Translations under genes and position numbers: made by a program | NCBI GenBank assembly: GCA_038040445.1 | Contig: JBBPIG010000007.1 | Span: forward strand, 200,310 to 264,309 | Reading direction: 5' to 3' | Source: Acidobacteriota bacterium | Lineage (GTDB): Bacteria > Acidobacteriota > Blastocatellia > UBA7656 | DNA: 64,000 nt | In this document: one piece after another, positions 26,810 to 35,032 of the stretch | Layout: every line of letters starts with the position of its first letter | Position numbering within the stretch: the stretch's first letter is position 1 | The notes under the pieces: generated by a model | What the model saw: the letters and a program-made list of their open reading frames with translations, nothing else | Told to the model about the DNA's origin: nothing | Databases searched by the model: none

Positions 26810-29703
26810 TCAACACACAAAATGACTATCGAGCAGCATTAGACTCGATTCTTCCGCTTGTCGAGAAGCCCGCGCGCTACGTGGGCGGTGAATGGAACGC
26901 CATCCACAAATCGCCCGGCGAAGTTCATACCCGCATCGCGCTTTGCTTCCCGGACACTTACGAGATCGGGATGAGCCACCTCGGCCTCAAGATACTCTAC
27001 AGCCTTTTGAACAAGCGCGACGGATGGGCGGCCGAGCGCGTGTACGCGGCGTGGCCCGACATGGAGGCAAAGCTCCGTGAGCGCGGAATACCGCTGCTCT
27101 CGCTTGAAAGCTATACGCCGCTTCGCGATTTCGACGTTGTCGGCTTCTCGCTCCAGTACGAGATGACCTACACCAACGTGCTGACGATGCTTGATCTGGG
27201 CGGCATCCCGATTCATACGCAAGCGCGCTCGCTTGTTGACCCGCTGGTTATCGCCGGAGGGCCGACCGTGTATTCCTGCGAACCGGTAGCCGACTTCATC
27301 GACGTGTTCGTCATCGGCGACGGCGAAGAGACGTTCCCCGAATTGGTTTCGCGCTACATGGAGTTGAGAGACTCCGATATGGATCTTACCCGCGAGCAGT
27401 TGCTGAAAGAGATCGCTCGAATTGAGGGTATGTACGTGCCGTCGCTGTATCCGACCTCGGTGAGCCCGCATCACGGTCTGCTCATCGTCAACCAACCGGA
27501 CGACGCGGATATCCCGTTTCCGATTCGCCGGCGGGTGGTCCAGGACATCAATCAGTATCCGTTTCCTTCGGACTCGCCCGTGCCGGCGATCGAAGCGGTG
27601 CATGACCGCGTGGCAATCGAGATCGCGCGAGGTTGCGTCGACGGCTGCCGGTTTTGTCAGGCGGGCACGATCTACCGCCCGGTCCGCGAGCGCGACCCGA
27701 AGCAGATCGTCGAGACGATCATTGACGGCATCGAAAAAGGCGGCTACGACGAGACGAGCCTGACCTCGCTTTCGACGGCTGACTACACTTGCCTTGAGCC
27801 GCTGGTGAAGATGCTTGGGAGCGAGCTCGAGCGCCGCAACGTCAGCTTCTCAGTTTCATCGCTGCGCGCGTCGGGCGTCACCGAGTCGCTCGCTCGCGAG
27901 ATCGCCCGTGTCCGCAAGACCGGCTTCACGATCGCGCCCGAAGCGGGCACTCAGCGGATGCGCGATGTGATCAACAAGAACATCACCGAGCAGGACGTAA
28001 TGAACTCTTGCTCCGTTGCGTTTGAGCAAGGCTGGTCCGCGATGAAGATGTATTTCATGATCGGGCTGCCGACCGAAACAGATGAAGACGTGAGCGGCAT
28101 CGCCGAGCTTGGCAGAAAAGTGCGCGAGCTTGGCAAGAACAAGTACAACAAGAACGTGAAGGCTACGTGTTCGGCTTCGTACTTTGTGCCAAAGCCGCAC
28201 ACGCCCTTCCAGTGGTGCAAGCAAGAGGACATGGACTCGATCAAGCGCAAACAGCGAATGCTGAAGGAGCTTGGCCGCCGCTATCGCATCGACGTGAAAG
28301 TGCATCACGCGGAGACGTCGCTGCTCGAAGGAATAATCTCGCGCGGCGATCGCGCGCTGTGCAAGGTGATCGAGCGAGCGTGGAGAATGGGTTGCCGGTT
28401 TGACGGCTGGACCGAGCATTTCGATTTCGGGAAGTGGATGGAGGCGTTCAGAATCGAGGGCGTGGAGATCGAGCCTTATCTTCAGGAGTTCCCGGTCCGG
28501 GAGTTCAACAAGCCCGGCGCGCCGCTCGTTCAGCTTCCGTGGGACCACATCGACACGCTTGTGAAGCGCGAGTTCAACGCCCGCGAGTACATCAAGGGAA
28601 TCAAGGCGAAGATATCACCGCCGTGCGAGCTGCCGGTGAAGATCATCGACGGCCGGCCCACGGCGATCGCTCCCTCGCACGAGGAGTTCGAGCGAGTAGC
28701 TTCCCAACCGTTGCTCTGCTATGCATGCGGGCTGGAGTGCGATCTGACCAAGTCTCGAGAGCACCTTGGCAAGGCCTATGCGCTGCATGTGGAAGTTCGA
28801 AGTTATCAGGAACGGATAGCAGCGGTGAAGGAAGTTATCGAGCAGCCGCTTGTTGAGCTTCAGGGGTTGGCCCCGACGCCCAACCCCACACCCCCAACCC
28901 CCCTCTTCCGCTATCGCGCGACGTTCGAAAAAGGTGAAGAAGTAAAGTACCTTTCCCATCTCGACCTGACGCGAGCGTTGCCTCGCTCGTTCAGACGTGC
29001 GAAGATCAAGCTTGGATACAGTCAGGGGTACCACCCGATGCCGTTGATTCAGTACGGGCCGGCGCTTGGGGTGGGGACAGTGGGTTATAACGAATTGATC
29101 GACTTCGATTCGCACGATGAACTCGAGGAACGGCAGTTCCTCGACAGGATCAATGCAGTCTTACCACCCGGTTTAAGTTTCAAGTCACTGCTGCGGCTGC
29201 GGGCCGGAGCGCAGTCGCTGATAAAAGAGGTCAACCGCGCGGAGTACTCGGTGAATCTCGACGCACCGGAGATCGAGGCGGCATTTCAAAGAATATGCGG
29301 TGAACGAGCTGAGTTCGCCGCGATCGACGCGCCCGATATTCATCGGAATCTGGCAGACGGTTTCATGGCGCGCGGCTCGTGCGTGATTGAGCGCGTGCGC
29401 AAGGACAAGCGTCAGCGAGTTGATGTGCGGCGCTACACAAAAGCTCTGAGTCTGGTCGAGGACCTGAACAGTCTTAGTATTGTGACTGAAGTTTCGCCGA
29501 ACGGCGGCGTGAAGCCGATTGAGGTCGTGGCCGCTGTTTACGGCTTGACCGAGATTGAGACGACTTCTCTCAGTTCCCGCGTGCGACGGCTGCGGTTGTA
29601 TTGGGAGGATGAAACAAGCGACCCCGCAAGCTGGACAAATGGAGTCACCGCTCTGATGAGCGAGCAAGGAGACAAGTTGCGAGTGACCACGAGTCACTCA
29701 TAG
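26806..29703 (+). CDS. B12-binding-type radical SAM protein fused to DUF2344 (TIGR03960-TIGR03936)
   Basis: Start taken at GTG 26806, six bases after GAAGGA. Residues ~20-200 hold a B12-binding-like Rossmann domain (RIALCFPDTYEIGMSH). Residues ~240-560 are a radical SAM barrel with the cluster motif ARGCVDGCRFCQAG, and a Cys-rich end follows near residue 640. After a Pro/Thr/Asn linker (residues ~686-701) comes the DUF2344 domain (FRYRATFEKGEEVKYLSHLD, GYSQGYHPMPLIQYGPAL). The fused form is common, and genes for it stand next to RNase E/G genes in many bacteria, as here. Reaction unknown. An RNA target is suggested by the context only. Confidence 0.9.
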   Translation: MINTQNDYRAALDSILPLVEKPARYVGGEWNAIHKSPGEVHTRIALCFPDTYEIGMSHLGLKILYSLLNKRDGWAAERVYAAWPDMEAKLRERGIPLLSLESYTPLRDFDVVGFSLQYEMTYTNVLTMLDLGGIPIHTQARSLVDPLVIAGGPTVYSCEPVADFIDVFVIGDGEETFPELVSRYMELRDSDMDLTREQLLKEIARIEGMYVPSLYPTSVSPHHGLLIVNQPDDADIPFPIRRRVVQDINQYPFPSDSPVPAIEAVHDRVAIEIARGCVDGCRFCQAGTIYRPVRERDPKQIVETIIDGIEKGGYDETSLTSLSTADYTCLEPLVKMLGSELERRNVSFSVSSLRASGVTESLAREIARVRKTGFTIAPEAGTQRMRDVINKNITEQDVMNSCSVAFEQGWSAMKMYFMIGLPTETDEDVSGIAELGRKVRELGKNKYNKNVKATCSASYFVPKPHTPFQWCKQEDMDSIKRKQRMLKELGRRYRIDVKVHHAETSLLEGIISRGDRALCKVIERAWRMGCRFDGWTEHFDFGKWMEAFRIEGVEIEPYLQEFPVREFNKPGAPLVQLPWDHIDTLVKREFNAREYIKGIKAKISPPCELPVKIIDGRPTAIAPSHEEFERVASQPLLCYACGLECDLTKSREHLGKAYALHVEVRSYQERIAAVKEVIEQPLVELQGLAPTPNPTPPTPLFRYRATFEKGEEVKYLSHLDLTRALPRSFRRAKIKLGYSQGYHPMPLIQYGPALGVGTVGYNELIDFDSHDELEERQFLDRINAVLPPGLSFKSLLRLRAGAQSLIKEVNRAEYSVNLDAPEIEAAFQRICGERAEFAAIDAPDIHRNLADGFMARGSCVIERVRKDKRQRVDVRRYTKALSLVEDLNSLSIVTEVSPNGGVKPIEVVAAVYGLTEIETTSLSSRVRRLRLYWEDETSDPASWTNGVTALMSEQGDKLRVTTSHS
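28864..28906. repeat. GGGGTTGG/CCAACCCC repeat hairpin inside a coding frame
   Basis: GGGGTTGG is followed by CCCAACC, CCACACC and CCCAACC in 7-bp steps. The stretch lies in frame and encodes the linker APTPNPTPPTP between the radical SAM and DUF2344 domains. A similar GGGGTTGG/ACCCCC string follows mreB near 21520-21545. Confidence 0.6.
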
Positions 29704-30063
29704 ATATCTAAAACGGTTTGTGCCGTTAAGCAGCGCGGTAAGTTTTGACATTCGCCTCCTCGCGAGCGACGCGATGATCGCCGATTTGAACGTTATGAGT
29801 GAGGCGAGCGCGACCGGTTTGAGAGCGAGTTCGCTAGAACTGTAGCGCGGAGTAATCGAAGTGTGACGCGGGCGCTAACGCTTGTCAGCGACATTCGCTC
29901 ACTTTGAGCTCGTAGCAAAAGGCTTTCAAGAGGCTCAAAGACCTGAAACTCAGTTCATCTGCTCGAAGCTACTCTGTGATCTGAGACCAGAAGTCCGGTC
30001 GTCACCTGCCGAAGGCGCGTTGCGCTTACCACCTCTTGCTGCACGGCAACATCAGGAGAATTC
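29704..30063 (+). other. Leader region of the RNase E/G gene, no gene recognised
   Basis: A 360-bp gap with no family-like frame. RNase E transcripts are autoregulated through long 5' leaders in some Proteobacteria, so a regulatory role is conceivable, but no specific structure was established here. An AGGAG site stands just before the ATG at 30064. Confidence 0.35.
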
Positions 30064-33054
30064 ATGGCAAAAGAGTTAATCATTAGTGCAAACGTGCACG
30101 AGAAGAAGGTCGCCATGCTTGAAGATGGCATAGTGACCGAGTTCTACGTCGAACGCAGGGACGAGAATCAAGGCGTTGTCGGCAACCTGTACAAGGGCCG
30201 GGTGATGAAGGTGCTGCCTGGAATGCAGTCGGCCTTCGTCGACATCGGGCTGGAGCGCGACGCGTTCTTATACGTCTCGGATTTCACCGAGTTCATGGAG
30301 GAGGAGGAAGAGATCGACTTCCGTGAAGTGGGTGATGATCAGCGCGTTCCTCCTCGAATCGACGACCGACCGCGGCGAAGCGACCCGCGCAGACCCGAAC
30401 CGGTTTCGGCTGGCGCCAAACCTGCGCCCGCGCATGAACGTGCGCGCGAAGAGGAACCACCTGCCGAGAGGCCCGTGCGCATCGAAGACGCGGTCGAGCA
30501 GTTGGCCGAGATCGCAGATGAGAGCCTCATTCCGCCGCCGCCTCCTGAAGAGGATCTTCCCGAGAATGACCAGGGCGTCGCGCAGCCGGCTGTCGGGGCA
30601 TTCTCAATCGAACGCGTGACCGACGATGAGACTTATCGCTCCGAGGAAACCGCCGCCTCTAAGAGACCAGCGCAGGCCGCCGAACTTGAAGCTGCGGAAC
30701 CGGATGCGAAGCCCCGGCGCGGCCGAGCAAGGAAGCCGGTTGAGCCCCGAAAGAAACTAACGAAGGCTGAGGAGAAGCCGGCCAAGGCAACGACACGAAA
30801 GGCTGCGCCCAAACCTGGCCCGAGGCGATCCCGGCGGCGCGACGAAAACGAACAAGCAGCGGAGCGCGAGAGCGCGACCCAGTTTCAACGCGTTACCGAT
30901 GAGGACATGCGGGAGGACGCGGGAGAGCTTCTGAAGGATGCGATCGTTCAAGAGAAGATCATCGAGCAGGTCCACAACGCCGAGTACCAAACTGCCAGTT
31001 TCCAACCCGAGCCCGAGCCTGAGTGGCGAGTAGGCAGCCTGCGCTCTTTGGCGGAAAGCGACTCAGGTTTCCAGCGCGTCGTGGATGAGAATGCCGAGGC
31101 TGCCGCGCGGCAAAATGTGGCGCGTTCCGAGGCCGACATCGAGCAGGAAGGCTCAATCACCGGACAGCACGATGAGACTAAAGTTTCTCCCTTCCGGCAT
31201 ATTTCCGATGTTGTGCGCGGGCTCTACGGCCGGATTCAATCCGGTGCTTCGGGCGAAGCAACCGAATCGACTGAGGCGGCCGGTTCACCCCAGTTTCTGG
31301 AGAACGGCACGACTGAAGGCTCATCCTCGACTGCGAGCGAGGACCCGAGCGAAAACAGGGAGAGTCACCGAGAGTCGTCATCGGAAGAAGACCGCGAAGC
31401 CGAAGTGCGCGACCGCGGGCCTCGCGGTGAGTTTGCCGTGCGCCGCGGCGGAAGAGGACGTCGCGGCCGCGGGGGTCGCCGCGAAGGTCCGGCTACAGCA
31501 GCAGGGGCCGCTCCCGGCGAGGAGGAATCAGCGGCTACCGCCGTCGCGCCGGAAGAGGGCGAGGCCAAAGTCGAGGAAGCTCCAAAGCAGGAAGAGACTG
31601 CTCGTCCGGCGGAGTCCCGGCCAGTTGAAGAGCGGCCAGTTGAAGCCAAGCCGGTCGAGGCGAGGCCGGTTGAAACTCGACCGAGTGAAGCACGGGTTCC
31701 GAGTCCTGGTCCCCAACGCAGACCCGATCCGCGCAGACCAGACCCGCGTAGGCCAGATCCGCGCAGACCAGATCCACGCAGACCAGATCAGCGCAGACCG
31801 GAAGTCGGTCCTTCCCGGCGACCCGATCGAGGCGGCGCTCCAACGATCAGCGACCTCCTGCACGAAGGACAGGAGATTCTCGTTCAGATCGCCAAGGAGC
31901 CGATCGCCAAAAAAGGCGCTCGCATCACGTCTCACATAGCGCTGCCCGGCAGATTTATTGTGTACATGCCGACGGTCAACCACATCGGCGTCTCGCGCAA
32001 GATACCCAACGACGCTGAACGCGTAAGGTTGAAGCGAATCGTGACCGCTCTGCGTGACCGCGAAGGCGCCACCGGCGGCTTCATAGCGCGGACCGCGTGC
32101 GCGGGCGTTTCCGAGCAAGAGCTCGGCGATGATATGCGCTACTTGCTGCGCACCTGGGCCGACGTTCGAAAGAAGACCGAACGCGTCAAGGCGCCGGCAC
32201 TGGTGCATCGAGACCTCGATCTGGTGCAGCGAATCTTGCGCGATCAGATGTCCGATGAGTTCACCGCCATTCGAATCGACAACGAAGTCGAGTACGCGCG
32301 AATAGTCGAGTTTGTGAATCGCGTTCAGCCTAAGCTGGTAAAGCGGGTGAAGCTGTACACCGCCGACCAGCCGATTCTCGAAAAGTATGGTGTGCAAGCT
32401 GAAATCGACAAAGCTGTTCGCCCGCGCGTGTGGTTGAAATCAGGCGGCTACATCGTGATCAATCAAACGGAAGCGCTGGTCGCGATCGACGTGAATACAG
32501 GCAAATTTGTCGGCAAGTCGGACAAGCTCGAGGACACCATCACCAGAACCAACCTCGAAGCTGCAAAAGAAATCGTGCGTCAGGTAAGGCTGCGCGATCT
32601 TGGCGGGATCATCGTGCTCGACCTCATCGATATGGAGGAGCGCAAGAACCGCCAAAAGGTAATGATGGCGTTGCAGCAGGAGTTGTCGCACGACCGCTCG
32701 CCGTCCAAGATTCTTTCGATCAACGACTTCGGGCTGGTCGCTATTACTCGCAAACGAGTCAAGCAGTCCCTCGAACGTACGCTCTGTACGCCGTGTCCGT
32801 ATTGTCAGGGAGCGGGCATGGTGAAGTCAGCGCAGACGATGTGCTTCGAGATACTGGAGCAAGCCAAAGCGATGAGTAAGCAGTTGGCCGGTTCGAGCGA
32901 CGTGATGCTGCGAGTCTCGCCGCACGTAGCCGAATCGCTGCGCACGACTGAGCGTGAAGTTATGGAGGAGGTCGAAGCTCATTTCGGAACACCGGTGACG
33001 ATCGAGCCCGACCCGAATCTCCATCAGGAGCAGTTCGACTTCGCGGTCATGTGA
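30064..33054 (+). CDS. rng: Ribonuclease E/G with a ~510-residue insertion in the S1 domain
   Basis: A 996-residue protein. Residues 1-80 are the first half of the RNase E/G S1 domain (ISANVHEKKVAMLEDG, NLYKGRVMKVLPGMQSAFVDIG, ERDAFLYVSDF). Residues ~80-592 are disordered, rich in Glu, Arg, Pro, Ala, with 5-residue repeats (RPVEx and RRPDP, encoded by 15-bp repeats at 31618-31800). S1 resumes at residue 593 (PTISDLLHEGQEILVQI), then the catalytic core with the metal-binding aspartates in EALVAIDVNTG and IVLDLIDM, and the zinc-link cysteines in CTPCPYCQG. Without the insertion it has the size of RNase G. It cuts single-stranded RNA. The insertion could act as an RNA or partner scaffold. Confidence 0.93.
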   Translation: MAKELIISANVHEKKVAMLEDGIVTEFYVERRDENQGVVGNLYKGRVMKVLPGMQSAFVDIGLERDAFLYVSDFTEFMEEEEEIDFREVGDDQRVPPRIDDRPRRSDPRRPEPVSAGAKPAPAHERAREEEPPAERPVRIEDAVEQLAEIADESLIPPPPPEEDLPENDQGVAQPAVGAFSIERVTDDETYRSEETAASKRPAQAAELEAAEPDAKPRRGRARKPVEPRKKLTKAEEKPAKATTRKAAPKPGPRRSRRRDENEQAAERESATQFQRVTDEDMREDAGELLKDAIVQEKIIEQVHNAEYQTASFQPEPEPEWRVGSLRSLAESDSGFQRVVDENAEAAARQNVARSEADIEQEGSITGQHDETKVSPFRHISDVVRGLYGRIQSGASGEATESTEAAGSPQFLENGTTEGSSSTASEDPSENRESHRESSSEEDREAEVRDRGPRGEFAVRRGGRGRRGRGGRREGPATAAGAAPGEEESAATAVAPEEGEAKVEEAPKQEETARPAESRPVEERPVEAKPVEARPVETRPSEARVPSPGPQRRPDPRRPDPRRPDPRRPDPRRPDQRRPEVGPSRRPDRGGAPTISDLLHEGQEILVQIAKEPIAKKGARITSHIALPGRFIVYMPTVNHIGVSRKIPNDAERVRLKRIVTALRDREGATGGFIARTACAGVSEQELGDDMRYLLRTWADVRKKTERVKAPALVHRDLDLVQRILRDQMSDEFTAIRIDNEVEYARIVEFVNRVQPKLVKRVKLYTADQPILEKYGVQAEIDKAVRPRVWLKSGGYIVINQTEALVAIDVNTGKFVGKSDKLEDTITRTNLEAAKEIVRQVRLRDLGGIIVLDLIDMEERKNRQKVMMALQQELSHDRSPSKILSINDFGLVAITRKRVKQSLERTLCTPCPYCQGAGMVKSAQTMCFEILEQAKAMSKQLAGSSDVMLRVSPHVAESLRTTEREVMEEVEAHFGTPVTIEPDPNLHQEQFDFAVM

Positions 33055-33096
33055 GAACCAGAGCGCCGGAATCTTGGCTACCGCGATCATACAGCA

Positions 33097-33123
33097 AAGG
33101 GGGCGCCCACGCGGCGCCCCTTC
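33097..33123 (+). terminator. Intrinsic terminator after the RNase E/G gene
   Basis: GGGGCGCC and GGCGCCCC form a perfect 8-bp GC stem with a five-base loop (CACGC), followed by TTCATT. It lies 45 bases after the stop. The T-run is short, so strength is uncertain. Confidence 0.6.
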
Positions 33124-33174
33124 ATTCATGCGGTGGATTTTTGCCCGGCCGCGAAGGTGACTTTGACCCTATCT

Positions 33175-33819
33175 CTATTGGGTAGACCGGGCGGACACTG
33201 AAGCCGAAGTCGTTTTCGCCTGGAAGTGCTGCCAATAATCCTCTACGTATTTCTTTATTTCCCCGTGACCAAATCGCGTGTAGAAATCGTAATTCTTCAT
33301 TTCCTGGTAAGCCTTATTGTAATCCCATCCATCGTGGTTGAATCTATACATCGCTCCCATAAGACCGGTTCTGTGGCGGCCGCCTGCACAGTGAACATAA
33401 AAGGGCCAATTGCCTTCTTCTGTAGTTATTTTCAAAAACTCGTCAATCGTTTCGTTCTTCGGATAATCCTTATCACTCATTGGGATATTGAAGTAGTGCA
33501 TCCTAGCCGCTTCAGTGGCTGACTTAGCAAAGGGCATAGGGTCATCGCGAAGGTCGATGATTACCTTCACTCCTAAAGCTGCGAGCGCCTTGTACTCATC
33601 ATCCTTCGGCTGAGCCCCGCGGAAAAAATGGTCATCCATCTGTCCGAAGTTCTTTATCGCGACATTTGCAAAGCTCTTCGAGGGACTGGTCGTGATGGAG
33701 GAATTCGACGGAGCGAAGGAATAAATCGCGAATGCCAGAATCAAAAGAGGCGCACTGATAGCGGCGACCTTGAATTTTGGAATTGCGATATAGATCTTTT
33801 TCAGCGACGATCTGTACAT
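33175..33819 (-). CDS. Membrane-anchored dual-specificity/tyrosine phosphatase-like protein
   Basis: Start set at MYRSSLKK, behind an AGGGG box. The ~214-residue protein has an N-terminal membrane segment (AISAPLLILAFAIYSFA) and an extracytoplasmic phosphatase domain: FRGAQPKDDEYKALAALGV, VIIDLRDD and the complete P-loop signature HCAGGRHRTG (HCxxGxxRT), with MSDKDYPKNE before it. The cysteine nucleophile and arginine are intact, so it should be active on phosphoproteins, phosphoinositides or inositol phosphates. It is alone between two intergenic gaps. Confidence 0.82.
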   Translation of the reverse strand: MYRSSLKKIYIAIPKFKVAAISAPLLILAFAIYSFAPSNSSITTSPSKSFANVAIKNFGQMDDHFFRGAQPKDDEYKALAALGVKVIIDLRDDPMPFAKSATEAARMHYFNIPMSDKDYPKNETIDEFLKITTEEGNWPFYVHCAGGRHRTGLMGAMYRFNHDGWDYNKAYQEMKNYDFYTRFGHGEIKKYVEDYWQHFQAKTTSASVSARSTQ

Positions 33820-34079
33820 GACTGCCCCTATCTGACAGTAGAAGTACAAATAGCGTACCGTGAGCCTCAAAGTTTTGGCGGCCTTTTATCGCGGTTTACA
33901 AGCAGATGTACACATCTCCGGGCGGGCAAGCCGCCTCCCCTGTTCGGTAGTAATACAGAGCAGTGCATGAGAATTGCGATTCCGACAAGGTTATGCGAAC
34001 AGCTTTAATCCACCAGGCGAGAAAGATGCGGAGGATTATGGCATCGCTGGCGGCGCGGTGCGGTGAGCAAAGACAGTAT

Positions 34080-34556
34080 TTAGAACAGCGGCCTAAGGCC
34101 AAACCCTACGCCGATGATACCCAGGAGTAACCCGAGATAGCCGGCATATTTGTTCTTAGCAACAAGTGCCAGAAATGTGATGGTGGTGGCTATCAGAAGA
34201 AGGACGGCCGCATAGGTGGAAAACTTTACAGCGTATCTGGCGTTGATACTCTGTTGTTTCAGCTCCTGAGCATGCTGTCGAAGCACATCCTGCTCTTCTG
34301 TGTACTGCTGTCTCAGGTTTGGGTCCTCTTCGGCCGAAGCTTTCACAATCTTGACTTGATAGTCAGACCAAACTTCCGCGGCCTCAATCCTGAGTTCAAG
34401 AGATCGGTTCGCTTGATAGACTAACAGAATGATACTGGCAAGAGTGAGCAACCCTAGAATCGCTGCGAAGAGAGCATTTCTGTCGGTTCGTGAAGTAGCA
34501 CGAGTTTGCTCAGCAGTAGAGCTATCAACGATGTCGTTAATTGGCATTTCGCGCAT
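34080..34556 (-). CDS. DUF4337-like membrane protein
   Basis: Starts at MREMPIND. The open frame further upstream shows no protein-like character. About 158 residues: a first membrane segment (LFAAILGLLTLASIILLVYQA), a charged helical stretch with EAAEVWSDYQVKIVKASAEE, then two closely spaced membrane segments at the C-terminus (YAAVLLLIATTITFLALV and LGLLLGIIGVGFGL). This matches the layout of DUF4337 proteins, whose function is unknown. It sits in the inner membrane with the coiled part probably in the cytoplasm. Confidence 0.7.
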   Translation of the reverse strand: MREMPINDIVDSSTAEQTRATSRTDRNALFAAILGLLTLASIILLVYQANRSLELRIEAAEVWSDYQVKIVKASAEEDPNLRQQYTEEQDVLRQHAQELKQQSINARYAVKFSTYAAVLLLIATTITFLALVAKNKYAGYLGLLLGIIGVGFGLRPLF

Positions 34557-34683
34557 TATAACAGACTCGGAAAATGACCGGGAAGGATGCCGTAACGGCT
34601 TGTGTAGACAGCCGCGCTGCAGGAACGCATCTGAGTTGCAAAACTTGATCCGGCGGCGAACGCTGTCGGATCGAAATAAGTGC

Positions 34684-34712
34684 TTGGCTAGGCTTCCGAA
34701 TTGTGCTATAAG
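34684..34712 (+). promoter_or_regulatory. Promoter candidate for the fungalysin gene
   Basis: TTGGCT (-35), a 17-base spacer and TATAAG (-10) on the plus strand. The predicted transcript would start near 34720, giving a long leader of about 310 bases before the protease start at 35033. The leader shows no recognised riboswitch. Confidence 0.5.
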
Positions 34713-35032
34713 ACACACCGTTGGGATTGTGCGATACAACACGCTGTTTTGAATCGCTCAGCGGAAGAGCGGAGTCACCGCAAGCCGAGAGCTTTCCTTC
34801 CTGCTGAGAACCGAGCCCTTAGCGGATGCTGGCTGGCGGCGTGCAGCATGACTGCCGGCTTAGTTAGCCGTAGACCCATTCACCGCAACAAGCCTGTGTG
34901 AGCCCTCACGCTTCTGCATAGTGAGAAGCTTACGCAAACAGAACGACAATAGTAAGGTCTGCCGGCCTTGTAAGAGGAGGTACAGGCGGCCTCACGTCCA
35001 TTCTTCAATTCAAGAGCGAAAGGAGAAACAAT

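Noticed and set aside
29862-29892. GCGCTAACGCTTGTCAGCG, looking like part of an attC site
   Set aside because: Only one short dyad, with no nested second arm and no cassette gene; likely chance.
33896-34102. Small 68-codon minus-strand frame
   Set aside because: No ribosome site, unusual composition and no recognisable family; treated as noncoding.
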